Assembly: GCA_014526335.1 (NCBI GenBank)
Contig: JACTAT010000004.1
Span: 929,180 to 993,179, forward strand
Direction of reading: 5' to 3'
DNA length: 64,000 nt
Origin: Chrysaora quinquecirrha
Lineage: Eukaryota; Cnidaria; Scyphozoa; Semaeostomeae; Pelagiidae
Notes under the pieces: model-generated
Databases searched by the model: none
Seen by the model: only the letters and a program-made list of their open reading frames with translations
Told to the model about the DNA's origin: nothing
In this document: piece by piece, positions 45,301-57,300 of the stretch
Layout: every line of letters starts with the position of its first letter
How positions within the stretch are numbered: position 1 is the stretch's first letter
Position numbers and translations under genes: made by a program

Positions 45301-48300
45301 GCTCGGGGTGACGGTACCAGAAGGCTGAGGGAAAGAATGAGTAAAGAATTTCAGATGCTGCAAGAGAGCCAGAACTTCAGTTTGCCACTCAAACCTTGAA
45401 CTCATTTTAATCATCCTCGATGTAAACAGGCTAAATAGTTGCCTTTTCTCTCAACTTAAGCAAGCAAGACAAGCTTGATCCTAGCTGTTTTTGTATTAGA
45501 TTTCGGTCAGATAATTTTGAAATAATCAAACACAGCCTGACTGTTTTGGGGGCTGTAGATCTAAAAGTTCAGAAGGCGCTTAATCCTCAAACTATTTGAG
45601 CGCAAGTTGAGTTAACGGCATATTTTCGGGAAGGTCAGTGTTGCAAATAAGTTTAACGACATCCGTGTGCCATCGCTCATTTCTGGCACGAGCCCTTAAT
45701 AATTTCAAACTTTAATGAAACAAAATTTTATACTTCAGTCTTTGTTTTAAACATCTCTAAAACAAGTCTTCACGTTTTAAACAGGTGGTGAATTCACAGA
45801 ACTCGATATGTCATTTGTATTACGCAGCTCAATGGCAGCACGTTTTGTTCCAAAAATTATGGGTTTCATTAGCTCTTCTTCAAGACCACATTAAACAGAA
45901 CGGATACAAAGACTACAAGGCATAGATTCTGTTGGCAAATTATAGCTTGAGTAGCGTTTAGAATTACTTCAATGAGGATGTGTCAAGAGCTCAGTGTGGT
46001 TAGGGTTCGAGACCCAGCCACGGTGGCGTCACAGCCAGGGTCGAGGTCTCGATTAGTTAACCTACTACTGAGATCATAGCAACTGGCGCTAAAACACCAT
46101 TTCACCCTCATAAATCTCTTCAATTAATCATTTATCAATATCATCGAGCAAAACCCTTAATAATTACCTTTAGCCAATTATCTAAAATATCTTGAATAAG
46201 AACAAGTCTGTCACACCATTCCTTGATTTCTTTTTCAAATGGCTTGATAAAAGGAGATCCACTCATGGTCTGCGCTTTCACAATATGATCATCCAGCAAT
46301 AGCTGCACTTCATCCACGGCAGACAATATACAGACACCCTGTTAACAATTAAAAATTAAAAACAGTTAACGGAAACAATTGTCGAAAATATTACACATTG
46401 GAAAATTTAATAACTACCAAGAAATACTTTTCAATGCAGTGCCTATTTCGAAGCACAATGATCTACTGGTGCAACAAACTGAAAAAATTCCCGTAAGGGA
46501 AAAGAGCAAATTGCCTCAAATGATTAGTTTTGAAACATTTCAAAAACATTTTGACCCCAGATTCAGATTTAGCATAAAAACGTTGGATTGCACAAGTTCA
46601 AATGCTGAAAAATCAAGAAATACGTTAATGAAATCAGCAAAAACCGAAGGAACAGAAAAAGCAGCCAATAGAAGTGGTTTTTCATCTTATAACTGACAGG
46701 TATTTCCATCCCTTGTACAAACTTGTTATTACGATACAAGCCTATAGTTTGACAAAGGACGGGTTATTCGAATAATAAATAAAAGGAAGCACTTCTTACT
46801 GTATCACGATATGGCACAAGTTCAAAACTCATTCCACTCCATTCAGATTTCATTTTCTCCATTGCTTTTTCGAGGGAATATTCCTTGCTTGCAGAACCAC
46901 TTATCTCTTCCAACCTAAACAGTATCATGCAGTCAATTTAAGCTCTTATAGCTGTAAATGAAATCTTATAAAGTTGTTCCACATTGCAGTATAGGACGTT
47001 ATTTCAAAAGGAAGAAAGTTCTGAAAAACGGTATGTTCTTAGAATATAATACTAAAGACAATTTGAATAGCATAACAACAAATTAAGAGGTTTGTAATGC
47101 TTAACAGATTATTAATTAATAAAAACAGAATAAATAGCCGAATAAATCAGATTCTAACCTTGGAAGATGTTTTTGAAGGCCAAATTCAAGCATTTGACAT
47201 AATGAAGTTGTAGGCTCAGGTTTGATATCACAATCCACCACGTCACTCATCTAAAATAAAACAAGAAGGAATTTAGAAGGATGGGGCCCCTTACGCAGGG
47301 ACGATGAAGCAAAGTGTGAACTTCGGGGGAAAGGGACTCTGAGTAGTGGAGAAATTTTTGAAAACATGCCCTTTAGAGCCTTGAAAAGGGCACGCTACGT
47401 GTCCCCTGTTTGATGACTATTTCTGGGATGGCCTTAGGTAGCCTTTTAGCATAATATGGCCAAAAATCATTGGAAACGTCGTTTCCCTCTGGTCGTGCAG
47501 ATAAGGTTCGAGTCCCATCTATTGTGATATGCCAGTGGTGGAAAAATCTATCCTAGTGTTCGCCATTTATGACAAATATATACAAATGTGTATGGTGCTG
47601 CAGAAGGCTCAACATAGCCAATACACAAAAGTCAAACGGGAGGAGAGCCTGGGGCTGTACGACTTTGATAGTTACTCGGCGATTTCATTGAGCTCTATAT
47701 TATGGTATGCCACTTGTGGCAAAATCTGCTTCGCACTTCCTTTATAGATGTATGGGCAGTCTCATCTCCTTGTAACCAGAGGGTTAGAAAAGGCATTTCA
47801 AGATTGAAAATAAAATCGCATGAAAGTCTTATCTGGCTGTGCTCCATCGCGGGAAAGTGTCAGACAACTTGAGCACCAAGATCAATCAGCTTTATGATCT
47901 TTCTTGTCAAGTAGAAACTCCGTGGGGTGCAAAGCCAAACCCGTGTTCTAGTGGGAGCATTTTACGAGTACAGTACTGCTATCGAGTGGTCTAACATCGC
48001 GATGCCAGATTTTGCGCGACGCGCACGATCCGCGATACTATCGCGGACCCCTCGATAGAGTTTTCGGATCGCGAGGTCCGCGATAGACACCTCGATCCAC
48101 GCGATCCTCTTGCTCTATCGAGGGGTCCGCGATGTCGATCGAAAGGTCCGCGATGTCGATCGAGGGATACGCGATCTCAATCGAGGAGTCCGCGATTGCT
48201 CTATTGTTATATACCGGGGGATGAGAAAGTTAGGGAAAGCATTTATCTTTCTCTAATAGGATAACAAAATAACACAACAATGAAAATTTCTTGAAAGTTA

Positions 48301-51300
48301 CTTGTGTGTAAAGTTTAGCTTTCATTATGAACAGAGAATCTGTTGATAAACTTCGGACTCGTGATATGATTTTCTCATATATTTTCAGCCTAAACTCGAT
48401 AGCACTTTCAAATTTTGTAATCACGTAAGGGTCCCAGGACAATATAATACATTACAAAACATTGTTTGCGAAGTTTTCCTTTGTTGCCGACACATGTTCT
48501 TCGCACCTGCTGGAAAACTTTTGTTGTTCGACATTGTGTTAGTGTTGAAAAACATTCAGAATCTTTTAGAGACCCATATGGACTTTCTTCGTACCAAAGA
48601 ATTTTTTTTAACATGAACGAGATTTTCAGATATGCTCCTGGATATCAAGGATGGTTGACAAAACTAAAACGCTTTTTAAGTGCACACAAAATTTGTTTCC
48701 GGAAAGATTTCAAAATACTCCAAACAAACCCGCAACCTCCAAAAACTTTAAAAAGCTTTTAGCGTAAAAGGTTAATTTTTTTCACATCGAACTAAAGACT
48801 AGGGTACAAATCTGTTGCTTCTATGGGTACGGCATAGAAGCAACAGATTTCTGAAATAAACCATACCGGTGCATGTTATCGCTTTCTAAACAAATCCATC
48901 TTGTTTGAGATCTTTTGCAAAATGCTGTCAGCGTTTACTAGAGTTTCATAGAGAGATCGCGATTGGATCGCGAAGGTCTCGATAGGATCGCGGAGCTCAC
49001 GATTGGATCGAGGGATCCGCGATTGGATCGCGGAGATCTCGATAGGAAGCCCGCGATAGACAATCGAGGGGTCCGCGATACTCCGCGATAGCAAGCATCG
49101 CGGGGCATCGCGGATCGTGCGCGACACGCACGATACGCGATCCGCGATGTTAGACCACTCGATAGCAGTACTGTACAATAGCAAAGCTATCATGAGATTG
49201 TGATAAATACGATAAATACCATTCATCCAGGTCTCATTTTTGGTATGAAATGCTAAGGCTGTTCTCCATAATTTGTCGTAAGGCTCTTTGTAGGCAATAA
49301 TTCCTTGAAGAATAGGAAATTGTGATGGTTCCCATTCAAGAAGTTCTTCTTCTTCATTAAGTGCCTTCAACGAAAAGAAACTTTTAGAAAAGAATTGCAA
49401 TTTGTTATTGGTATATTTATATGGCATTTCATGTTATATGGCATTACAATCATTCTTTAATAGAAATAGTATAAATTTTATCCGCATCGATATTTTCAAG
49501 AGAGTTCTTTTCAAATCTTATATAATTTCAGGTTGACTGGTGAAAAGAAATTTCATGTCATGATGAGGGAATGGTCGAACAAAAGAAAATTAAAGCTCTA
49601 AGAAAATCACTCATGCGATTCCCTGTTATGAAGATAGCAAAACAGGCAACTGCTGAAAACTGAGATACAAATATGCAAGCTACGGCTGAGCAACATTCTT
49701 ATAACTAGGATAATTCTGAGCCAGAATATTCTTACAAACAATATTCTTATAAAATAAAGAGAGCGTAAAGAAGCAACATACCATTAGCTCTTCTCTTGCT
49801 TCATTAAGCAGTGCATCAAGCTCATCAAGCTTTTCCACATTTTTATTCATCTCGTCTGCAGCCATTAACTGAAAATTTGACATTGAAGAGAAAGATTACT
49901 AGGCAATCGCTATTTAAATTATCGTAATGAAAATTCCAAACTCAGGAGAAAAATATGAAGGAATTGATAGAAAAACATTAGAAGGCTAAGACTGTTTGAG
50001 CCCAAAAGCGGGATTAAGAGAGTGCTTAAGTATATGTATATGAAAGTTTACAAAAATCTTATACCTCTTTTTTTCTGAAGGATTCCACATCTTTGTTATA
50101 CGTATTCAGCTTCTCTTCAAAGTTTTTCAACCTAAATGAATACGATGGCAGCAATAAAAACCAGTTTTTTCATAACTGTGGTATCAAATCCAGCAAGCAA
50201 TAAATACAGTTCCCATACAGTTACAGCCTAACTCAAATAAGTACAGCCTAAGTTTTTGAACATGGAACGCAACAAAATCAAATTTGTTCGAGTTCAAGGG
50301 GTTTTGGGATGTCGAGTGTTTTCATCAATTTAAACACAAAAAATTCAAAAGCAGGAGAGACAAACAATATTTGAGACTTCCGAATTAAATTTAAACGTTA
50401 GTTGAAATATCGAGCTTCAGCTAACGAATAGCGATCAAACGTTGCTAGGGTAACTAAGGAACTTGCGTAAATTAACTATGATAACTTTAAGCTCTTCAAC
50501 CTGACATTGCTAAAATGGTATACGACGCAGGAAGGAAACAGAAACATATATATGGGTTGTATTCATGGACTGCAAAAGTAGTTTAAGCGACTTAGAGAGA
50601 GGAACCCTCTTCTTCCAAGCAAACAAAAATGGTTTACAAAAGTAATTGCTGGGTATCATGAAAAGCTTTTATACCAAGTCTTTGCTTGAAAATTGTTATA
50701 CACTCTACCACTAGTTCTAATTATCTTCATCTGGTCTCTGTGGTCTCTGTGGCGTAGTGGTTAGCGTGCTGGACTCACAACGCAAAGGTTGTGGGTTCCA
50801 GCCACGGTTTTTCCACTTGTGTTGCAGAGATAACAACCTTGGGCAACTTGTTAAAGCACAAATGTGCCTCTCTCCACCCAGGTGTATAAATGGTACCTGG
50901 TCGGTAGTTATGAGCGCATTGCGTGGCTGCACCCTGCTTTATGCTAATGCATCCAGACCAGGGGTAAAGTGTAAAGTCGACTGAGTAGCCCTAGGTTAGC
51001 AGTAGACTAAAAAACGGCAACTTTACTTTCTTTACTTTATCTGTTAAATTCTTATGAAACAAAAAGGTACATTCGGGTCTACTCAGTTTGATTCTACGAA
51101 AGTTAAGAAATTCTTGAGACATTGTTACTCTAATAAAAGGGCAAAAACCTATAGAAGCCTTACTGCAAGTTAGGGACCAAAGTTTCGTATGAAAAATTGT
51201 GTATTCAAAAATGTGAGAAAGGCCACATTTGATAAAGAATAAAGTGTATGCAGTAGTTGTAGCAAGACAAATTCAGGTGCTACAATGTTATAATTGCGAT

Positions 51301-54300
51301 AAATTTGAATATGATAACAAATCACTATGCCAAAGTAAATTGAGCAAAATTTACATACATACAACACGACCGAAACGAATCAGCTTAAACAAGTGTGACA
51401 TAGAAAAAACTTTTTAACAGTAGCTTCACAGCTGCTTACACTAAGATTTGAATGGAACTTTTCAGACCGAAGCATCTCTATGCCATAATCTCGGCATTCA
51501 ATTGTTATAAAGTTTAGACAGTGGCAGACCACTGATAAGGAGATCTCAGATGTACCCTTGTCAGGTCTTGCAATTAATAAACAAACATTTAGAGTTCTCC
51601 AATGCTGCAAACATCAAAAGACAAGAACAATGCTGTTCTGTTACAAGGAAAGGTTTTACTTACTTTTTCCTAAGTTCAGCCATCGCAACGTCTTTACGGT
51701 GATCGATTCTGTTACGACTTAATTCGAATATCTTTTGTATATGATCAGGCCAGTGAAAAACAGTGCTGTTCAACTTGATGTCCTCATCTGAAATGATTCA
51801 ATGTTATTGCACGTAAAAGGTATTTCATGTACATAATTCTTTTGTTATATTTCAAGAATATAACTATGATGACAAATGAAGATAACTAAGTCAAGTCAAG
51901 TCAAGTCAAGTCAAGTCAAGTCCAGTCAAGTCAAGTCAAGTCAAGTCAAGTCAAGTCAAGTCAAGTCAAGTCAAGTCAAGTCAAGTCAAGTCAAGTCAAG
52001 TCAAGTCAAGTCAAGTCAAGTCAAGTCAAGTCAAGTCAAGTCAAGTCAAGTCAAGTCAAGTCAAGTCAAGTCAAGTCAAGTCAAGTCAACTCAAGTCAAG
52101 TCAGGTCAAGTCAAGTCAAGTCATGTCAAGTCAAATCAAATCAAGGCCAGTCAATGAAAGCCAAGCCAGCTCACATAAAGGCAAGCCATTGCAAGTCAAG
52201 TCAAACCAGGTCACTTCAAAGAAAGTAAATGCAATCAAGCCATGTCAAGGAAAGGTAAGTCAAGTCAACTCAAGTCAAGACAACAAGTCTTTAGTCTCAA
52301 GTCAAAGGAAAGCACTTTCCATTTATTTCGAGTTTCTACTTGAAGTTTTCAGTCACTCAACGTATAAAAGCAAATAAAGTTGAATAACTTAAAAATATAA
52401 AATCCTTAAGCACGAAAAAAAACTTACACGGCAGGGTAGCATAGTCAAGCAAAAACATGAGTCTTTCTGCAGCTTCATCGACTTCTTGTTGCAGTTTGAT
52501 TACTTTGACGCCACTTGCGTCTTTAACATATTCTTGAAGTGTTACTAAATCAGATGTTTGGTCAGGCATTTCTTGACATTTATCCGATATCTCATCGAAC
52601 CTTTTACAAATGCTGGAAAAAAACATAACATTCATTGCAGCTGAAAGATGCAGATAAAGTATGGAGTTTGCAGCAGATAAAGTATGGCATAATTTCAGGT
52701 TTTCAAAGTCGGGGTAGTTCATTTATAAAAAAATAAGGTAAACTTCATCCCTTGAAGTCTTGCGATTGGATATTGCTTTGTTTGATAAATATCTGTTCCT
52801 TCGGCATCAAAGATTAACATTTGTGTGTTTTAATACTACTTTCTAATAGTTATGATCTAGCTGCATCTGAATTACCGTACGTTTTTCAGTTATAAATACT
52901 TGTAATACTCAAGTAAGGATCCTTTAAGGGTGGATAACATAATGCGACGACATATCAAAGTAAACATATTCACAAGTCGCGAGCGACAGTTTTACTGAAC
53001 CACTGAACCATTGATCATATAGCTAGCAGAGACAGTCCACAGTCTTAAGGTTAAGGTACAGCTTTCATTTCACGATGAAGAAACTTAAGGACCTCCCCCC
53101 AAACTGGTAATATTGCAATTTTGACGTCGCCTTATGATGCAAATGTCTCTTTCTATCAAATAAAACCAACGTTTTTCAAGGAGAGGGGTAGGTTGACCAG
53201 CTAAAACGATATCTAAAGCTCTAAAAATCAGGGATGGTCAAAACAAGTTTGTCTTTGAAGGTAGATTTGTATTATATTTATATCATTCTTAGTTGGTGAT
53301 GTAACTGCAAAGAATTTATAAGGAAGTAAGAAACTCAAATTTCCCTGCCAGATTATTCTCGAATAGGGGTTAAGTTAGGGGGCTTACATAAAATTCTTTC
53401 TAGAGCTTGGACTGTTCATGAAGGCAGCTTTAGCTATCAAAAGAGAAAGATAATGGTGTTGGCTATTTCTGAAACTGGTCATAATATTGGCACCGTGTAA
53501 GGGACCGTCCGAATTGCTCACTCGCTAAACTCAGCGACAGTAAACGATGTGATTGCTACAAGCTTCGATCGCTAAAACTGCCATCGCTACGAGATGTTCA
53601 CGATATCTCTAAAATGAAGGTGAAGGTGAAATGGTGTTTTAGCGCCAGTCGCTAGGATCTCAGTAGTAGGTTAACTCGAGACCTCGACCGTGGCCGTGAC
53701 GCTACCGTGGCTGGGCTCAAACCCTGACCACACTGAGCTTCTGACAACACGAGTCAGCTGGATTACACCACGACGCCACAGCACCTTCAAATTCGCTCAT
53801 GAATAGTTACTTGAAGAATCCATATAGCGATATCTGAAATCCCAAACGCTATTGAAATAATAGAGATCAGATAAAACGTATACCTTCGATTTTGTTCCCT
53901 GTTAGAGTCAACAACATATGCAATCAATTTATTTTCAAGCTGATGTGCTCTTTTCTCTAACTCTTCGTTCACTTGACGACAATTGACGCAGAGCAGACTG
54001 AGTGGTACTGTTATATGCAGTGAAGCAATGTCATCGGCAGTCTTCTGGAAATCTTTGATTTTCTGAAAAAGAGTAGACCCTTGTTGACAAGTTTTGAAAA
54101 ACGATTGAATATGAAGAGATGACAGACGTGCAGTTTCAAATCTGGAAACCTTATCAAAAAGGCCATAAAGCAAATGAAGCATCTTAATATTAAATATTAT
54201 TCTCAACCAGTGGCCTAACAGACGTAGGTTGGGCGTATAGCAACTCCTAATGGTTACTAAGGGTTTTCAAGATAGAGGTTTTTTCATTTTTTATCGAAAA

Positions 54301-57300
54301 AGTGGTTTTTTATGCCAATATTCCCCAGGTTTACACACTGCATCTTTTCTCTGAACTGATAAACAGTGGCTGAAGAAAACATGATTGATTTTTTATTCTT
54401 CCGATCGAGAACGAGGAGACAAGGGCAAACGATGACGAAAACCTAATCTAAACTTTACCCGGAATGATTGCCAGTAGATACAAACATACCGTCTGATATT
54501 GAGGATTTGCTTAATACTTAAAATTTATTGGGTTTTCACTATCAGAAATTGTTTGTTTCTTGCAACCTCGTCCCCAGGGTGAATAGGCTTCTGCGTGAAA
54601 CTCCGCTGTCCATATTCGACCCTGGTATCGCCCTTGTCTATTCGCAATTTGATTGGCTGTTCAAACAATAGAAATTTTAAGTGACGTCACAGTTTCTTCA
54701 AAATTTCCCACCGAAATAGGCCGAAAATTATGTAAAAAACATCTATAAAAACCAAAAAATGATGCTACATGAGATATTGTATCTTGCCTTATAGTTATCA
54801 ATGAAATTCTTTGCATCTCCTTTCCAAGAACATCTGCTTTCGGAATCTATATCTTGTTTTTATGCCTGACCAAAATTGCCAGTATTTTGGCAGATTTTGT
54901 GGCCGGTACCAGGGCCCAAATCGATTTGACGGTTGAGATTCGGGCAAACTCGATTTGGGGCCTGGGGACGAGGTTGTGTTCCTTGCTGATCCTACAGTTG
55001 AATCGAGTAAAGTATTTCTCTCGCTGATTTCGTTGTTTTTAGTAGATTTCGGAAAAAATATTCATCGTGAAAGCCACACATTAAACACTGCAGATAAATG
55101 ACTACAAACTGGTACAAACCATCTTCATATGTTTTAAGTATTGTAGAATGAAAGAAATTCCGCTCTTCATTTAGAAAGAATATGCAAGATAAATGTCCAA
55201 ACCTTTGAAAATGTTATAAGTGAGTGTGGCTCCTGAAGAAAGTTCACTGCTTCCGTATCTGCTTTACCAGTAAGCAAATCTTGATATTTCTTATACATAT
55301 TAAGATACCTAAAATTGAATAACATCTACAGTCATTATAACATTAACATGCGATTGAACATTTTTTTATTAAATTCATTGTAACAATATCCCTCCAGCTT
55401 TTACAATAAAGCGATACTGATCTTCCAGGGAGTCGTTTTGGTTATTGTGAGTTTTGATTGCTCAGTAAATGTCTTTTCAACGTTTTTTTGAAAACGGGTA
55501 GCGAGTACTGAAGATGGTGATCGTTAAAGGTAATTGAAATATAACGAGTGATAAAATTTTTCTGATTAATGTTAGCCAAATTGGTGTTTTTTAATATTAT
55601 AATTTATACCGCATTAATCATCTGATGTCGTTCAAAAATGAAATTCATTCTTGGGATATGGAGATGTCTACTATTTCTTGTCGCATAATAGGAGAGATTG
55701 CATCTTTGCTCAAACAAATCCCAAAGGCTTTCAGGGCAAACTTTAGTCAAAATTTTATAAACCATCACGGAACGATCAAACTGACTTAGACTCCCGATGC
55801 TCAAAATATTCTTATGCCAGTTTTGAACATGAATATCAAACGTAGCTTTATCCCGCCATTTGATTGGTACAGTACTAGGCCATCTGGAGTTTTCCTAAGG
55901 TCTTTGCTCAACAGATCTTCGAAGTTCTAAATCCTTTCAGATATAGGCATTTCGGAATTAGATTAATGGTAATTGTTGGTGTAAATTCAAAAAAGTTAGG
56001 TTTTGCAAAAAAAGCTGCATCTTTGACAAAACGACGGAAATTTTTAATTGTGAGACACGGTTTTAGTAAGCTGGTTTGAAGATTAAAGATTGTAATTATG
56101 AATATTACCATATCTATAGGAACATAGAAATTCAAAAATATCAGATTGAAATAAGCCTAGAAGTGACAGACATAATTCTAAGCATATTTCTATATGGATG
56201 CCAGTCAAGAACATTATCATCGGAGGGCGCTTGCCCCCCCCCCTCTCCGGTGTCCCTGATCATCCCGTAGACTTTTTACACTAGTCTCAGTTCCGCTCAA
56301 AACATCTAGACCAACAGCAACAACAGCAATTAACCACACTGTGAATCATATCTTAATAATCCTCAAAGCGACCAGTTTTAGGTCAAACTTGTTTTCCAAA
56401 TTCGAATGTTTTGATGCAAATAGTATTCCCCATTTCGTTCTGCTGATCATTGATTGGTTAGATTTTATCCCATCGTTCGATCTGACGAAAAATCGAATCG
56501 CAATAAAAGTGGGAGGACATTGATAAGCCAGTGAAAATTCGGCAAATTAAGTGATGCAATCTGATTGGCTCCGCCCATTTTGCATGCAAAAGCCATGAGT
56601 CCCAGCTTGAGCAGCTTTCTGACAACAACAACAATTACAAATGGTAGCTGCTATAACTAGACTCGTGTAATTAGTCTAATCATCCCATACGAGAACTGAA
56701 AAACTGAATTTAGATATAAGAAATAATTTTTTATTTTCATTACATTGTTCTGTTTGCAGATGCTGTGAATAGCAATTGTGTTGTTTTACTTTGGCTGAAG
56801 GGTAAGATAAACAAATTACTGATAACTAGGACATTGCTAAGAGCTAACAAGAATGACCAGAGAATAGCCATTGCTTTTTATTGCAACGTATGCGCATGTG
56901 CTTATAGTACTATTTAATTACCTTTCAGGTCCAACAGTATTTGCTTTGAATATTTCAACTCCTTTTTCAATAAAGTCAGTGACGATTGATTCTTCAACAT
57001 TAACGTATCTCAAATGGAGTTTCTTGGATTTCAGATCGGAAAACAGCTCCCCTTCAATCTATAAAAAATCCATAACATCGCTCATTTTTCAAAAAAAAAG
57101 GCAGCGTAAACCTATTTTGCTCGAGGGATATGAATTCCCAACAATACTGCAAAACATATTAACAGTTGGGTTCATTTTCTCTGAAATCGGTATATTTTCA
57201 GGAAAATGCAGTAGTTTTAGAAACTTGAGTACGAAGAAGTAAACGACAAAAAATTCATTGCATATTTAAGACAAATCCTTTGTCTTAAATTCCCTTGGAT

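Noticed and set aside
47495..47520. GGTTCGAGTCCCATCT resembling a tRNA box B
   Set aside because: No box A at the right distance; probably a SINE scrap or chance.
48230..48614. Two minus-strand frames (70 and 68 codons) in the private middle part of TIR element copy 2
   Set aside because: I tested them as the missing linker exon and as transposase; neither motif set is present.
50745..50815. Possible tRNA gene
   Set aside because: Boxes A and B are present, but it continues into a 290-bp SINE body and the anticodon arm is not canonical.
51876..52377. Open frames of repeated QVKSS
   Set aside because: Translation of the TCAAG satellite.
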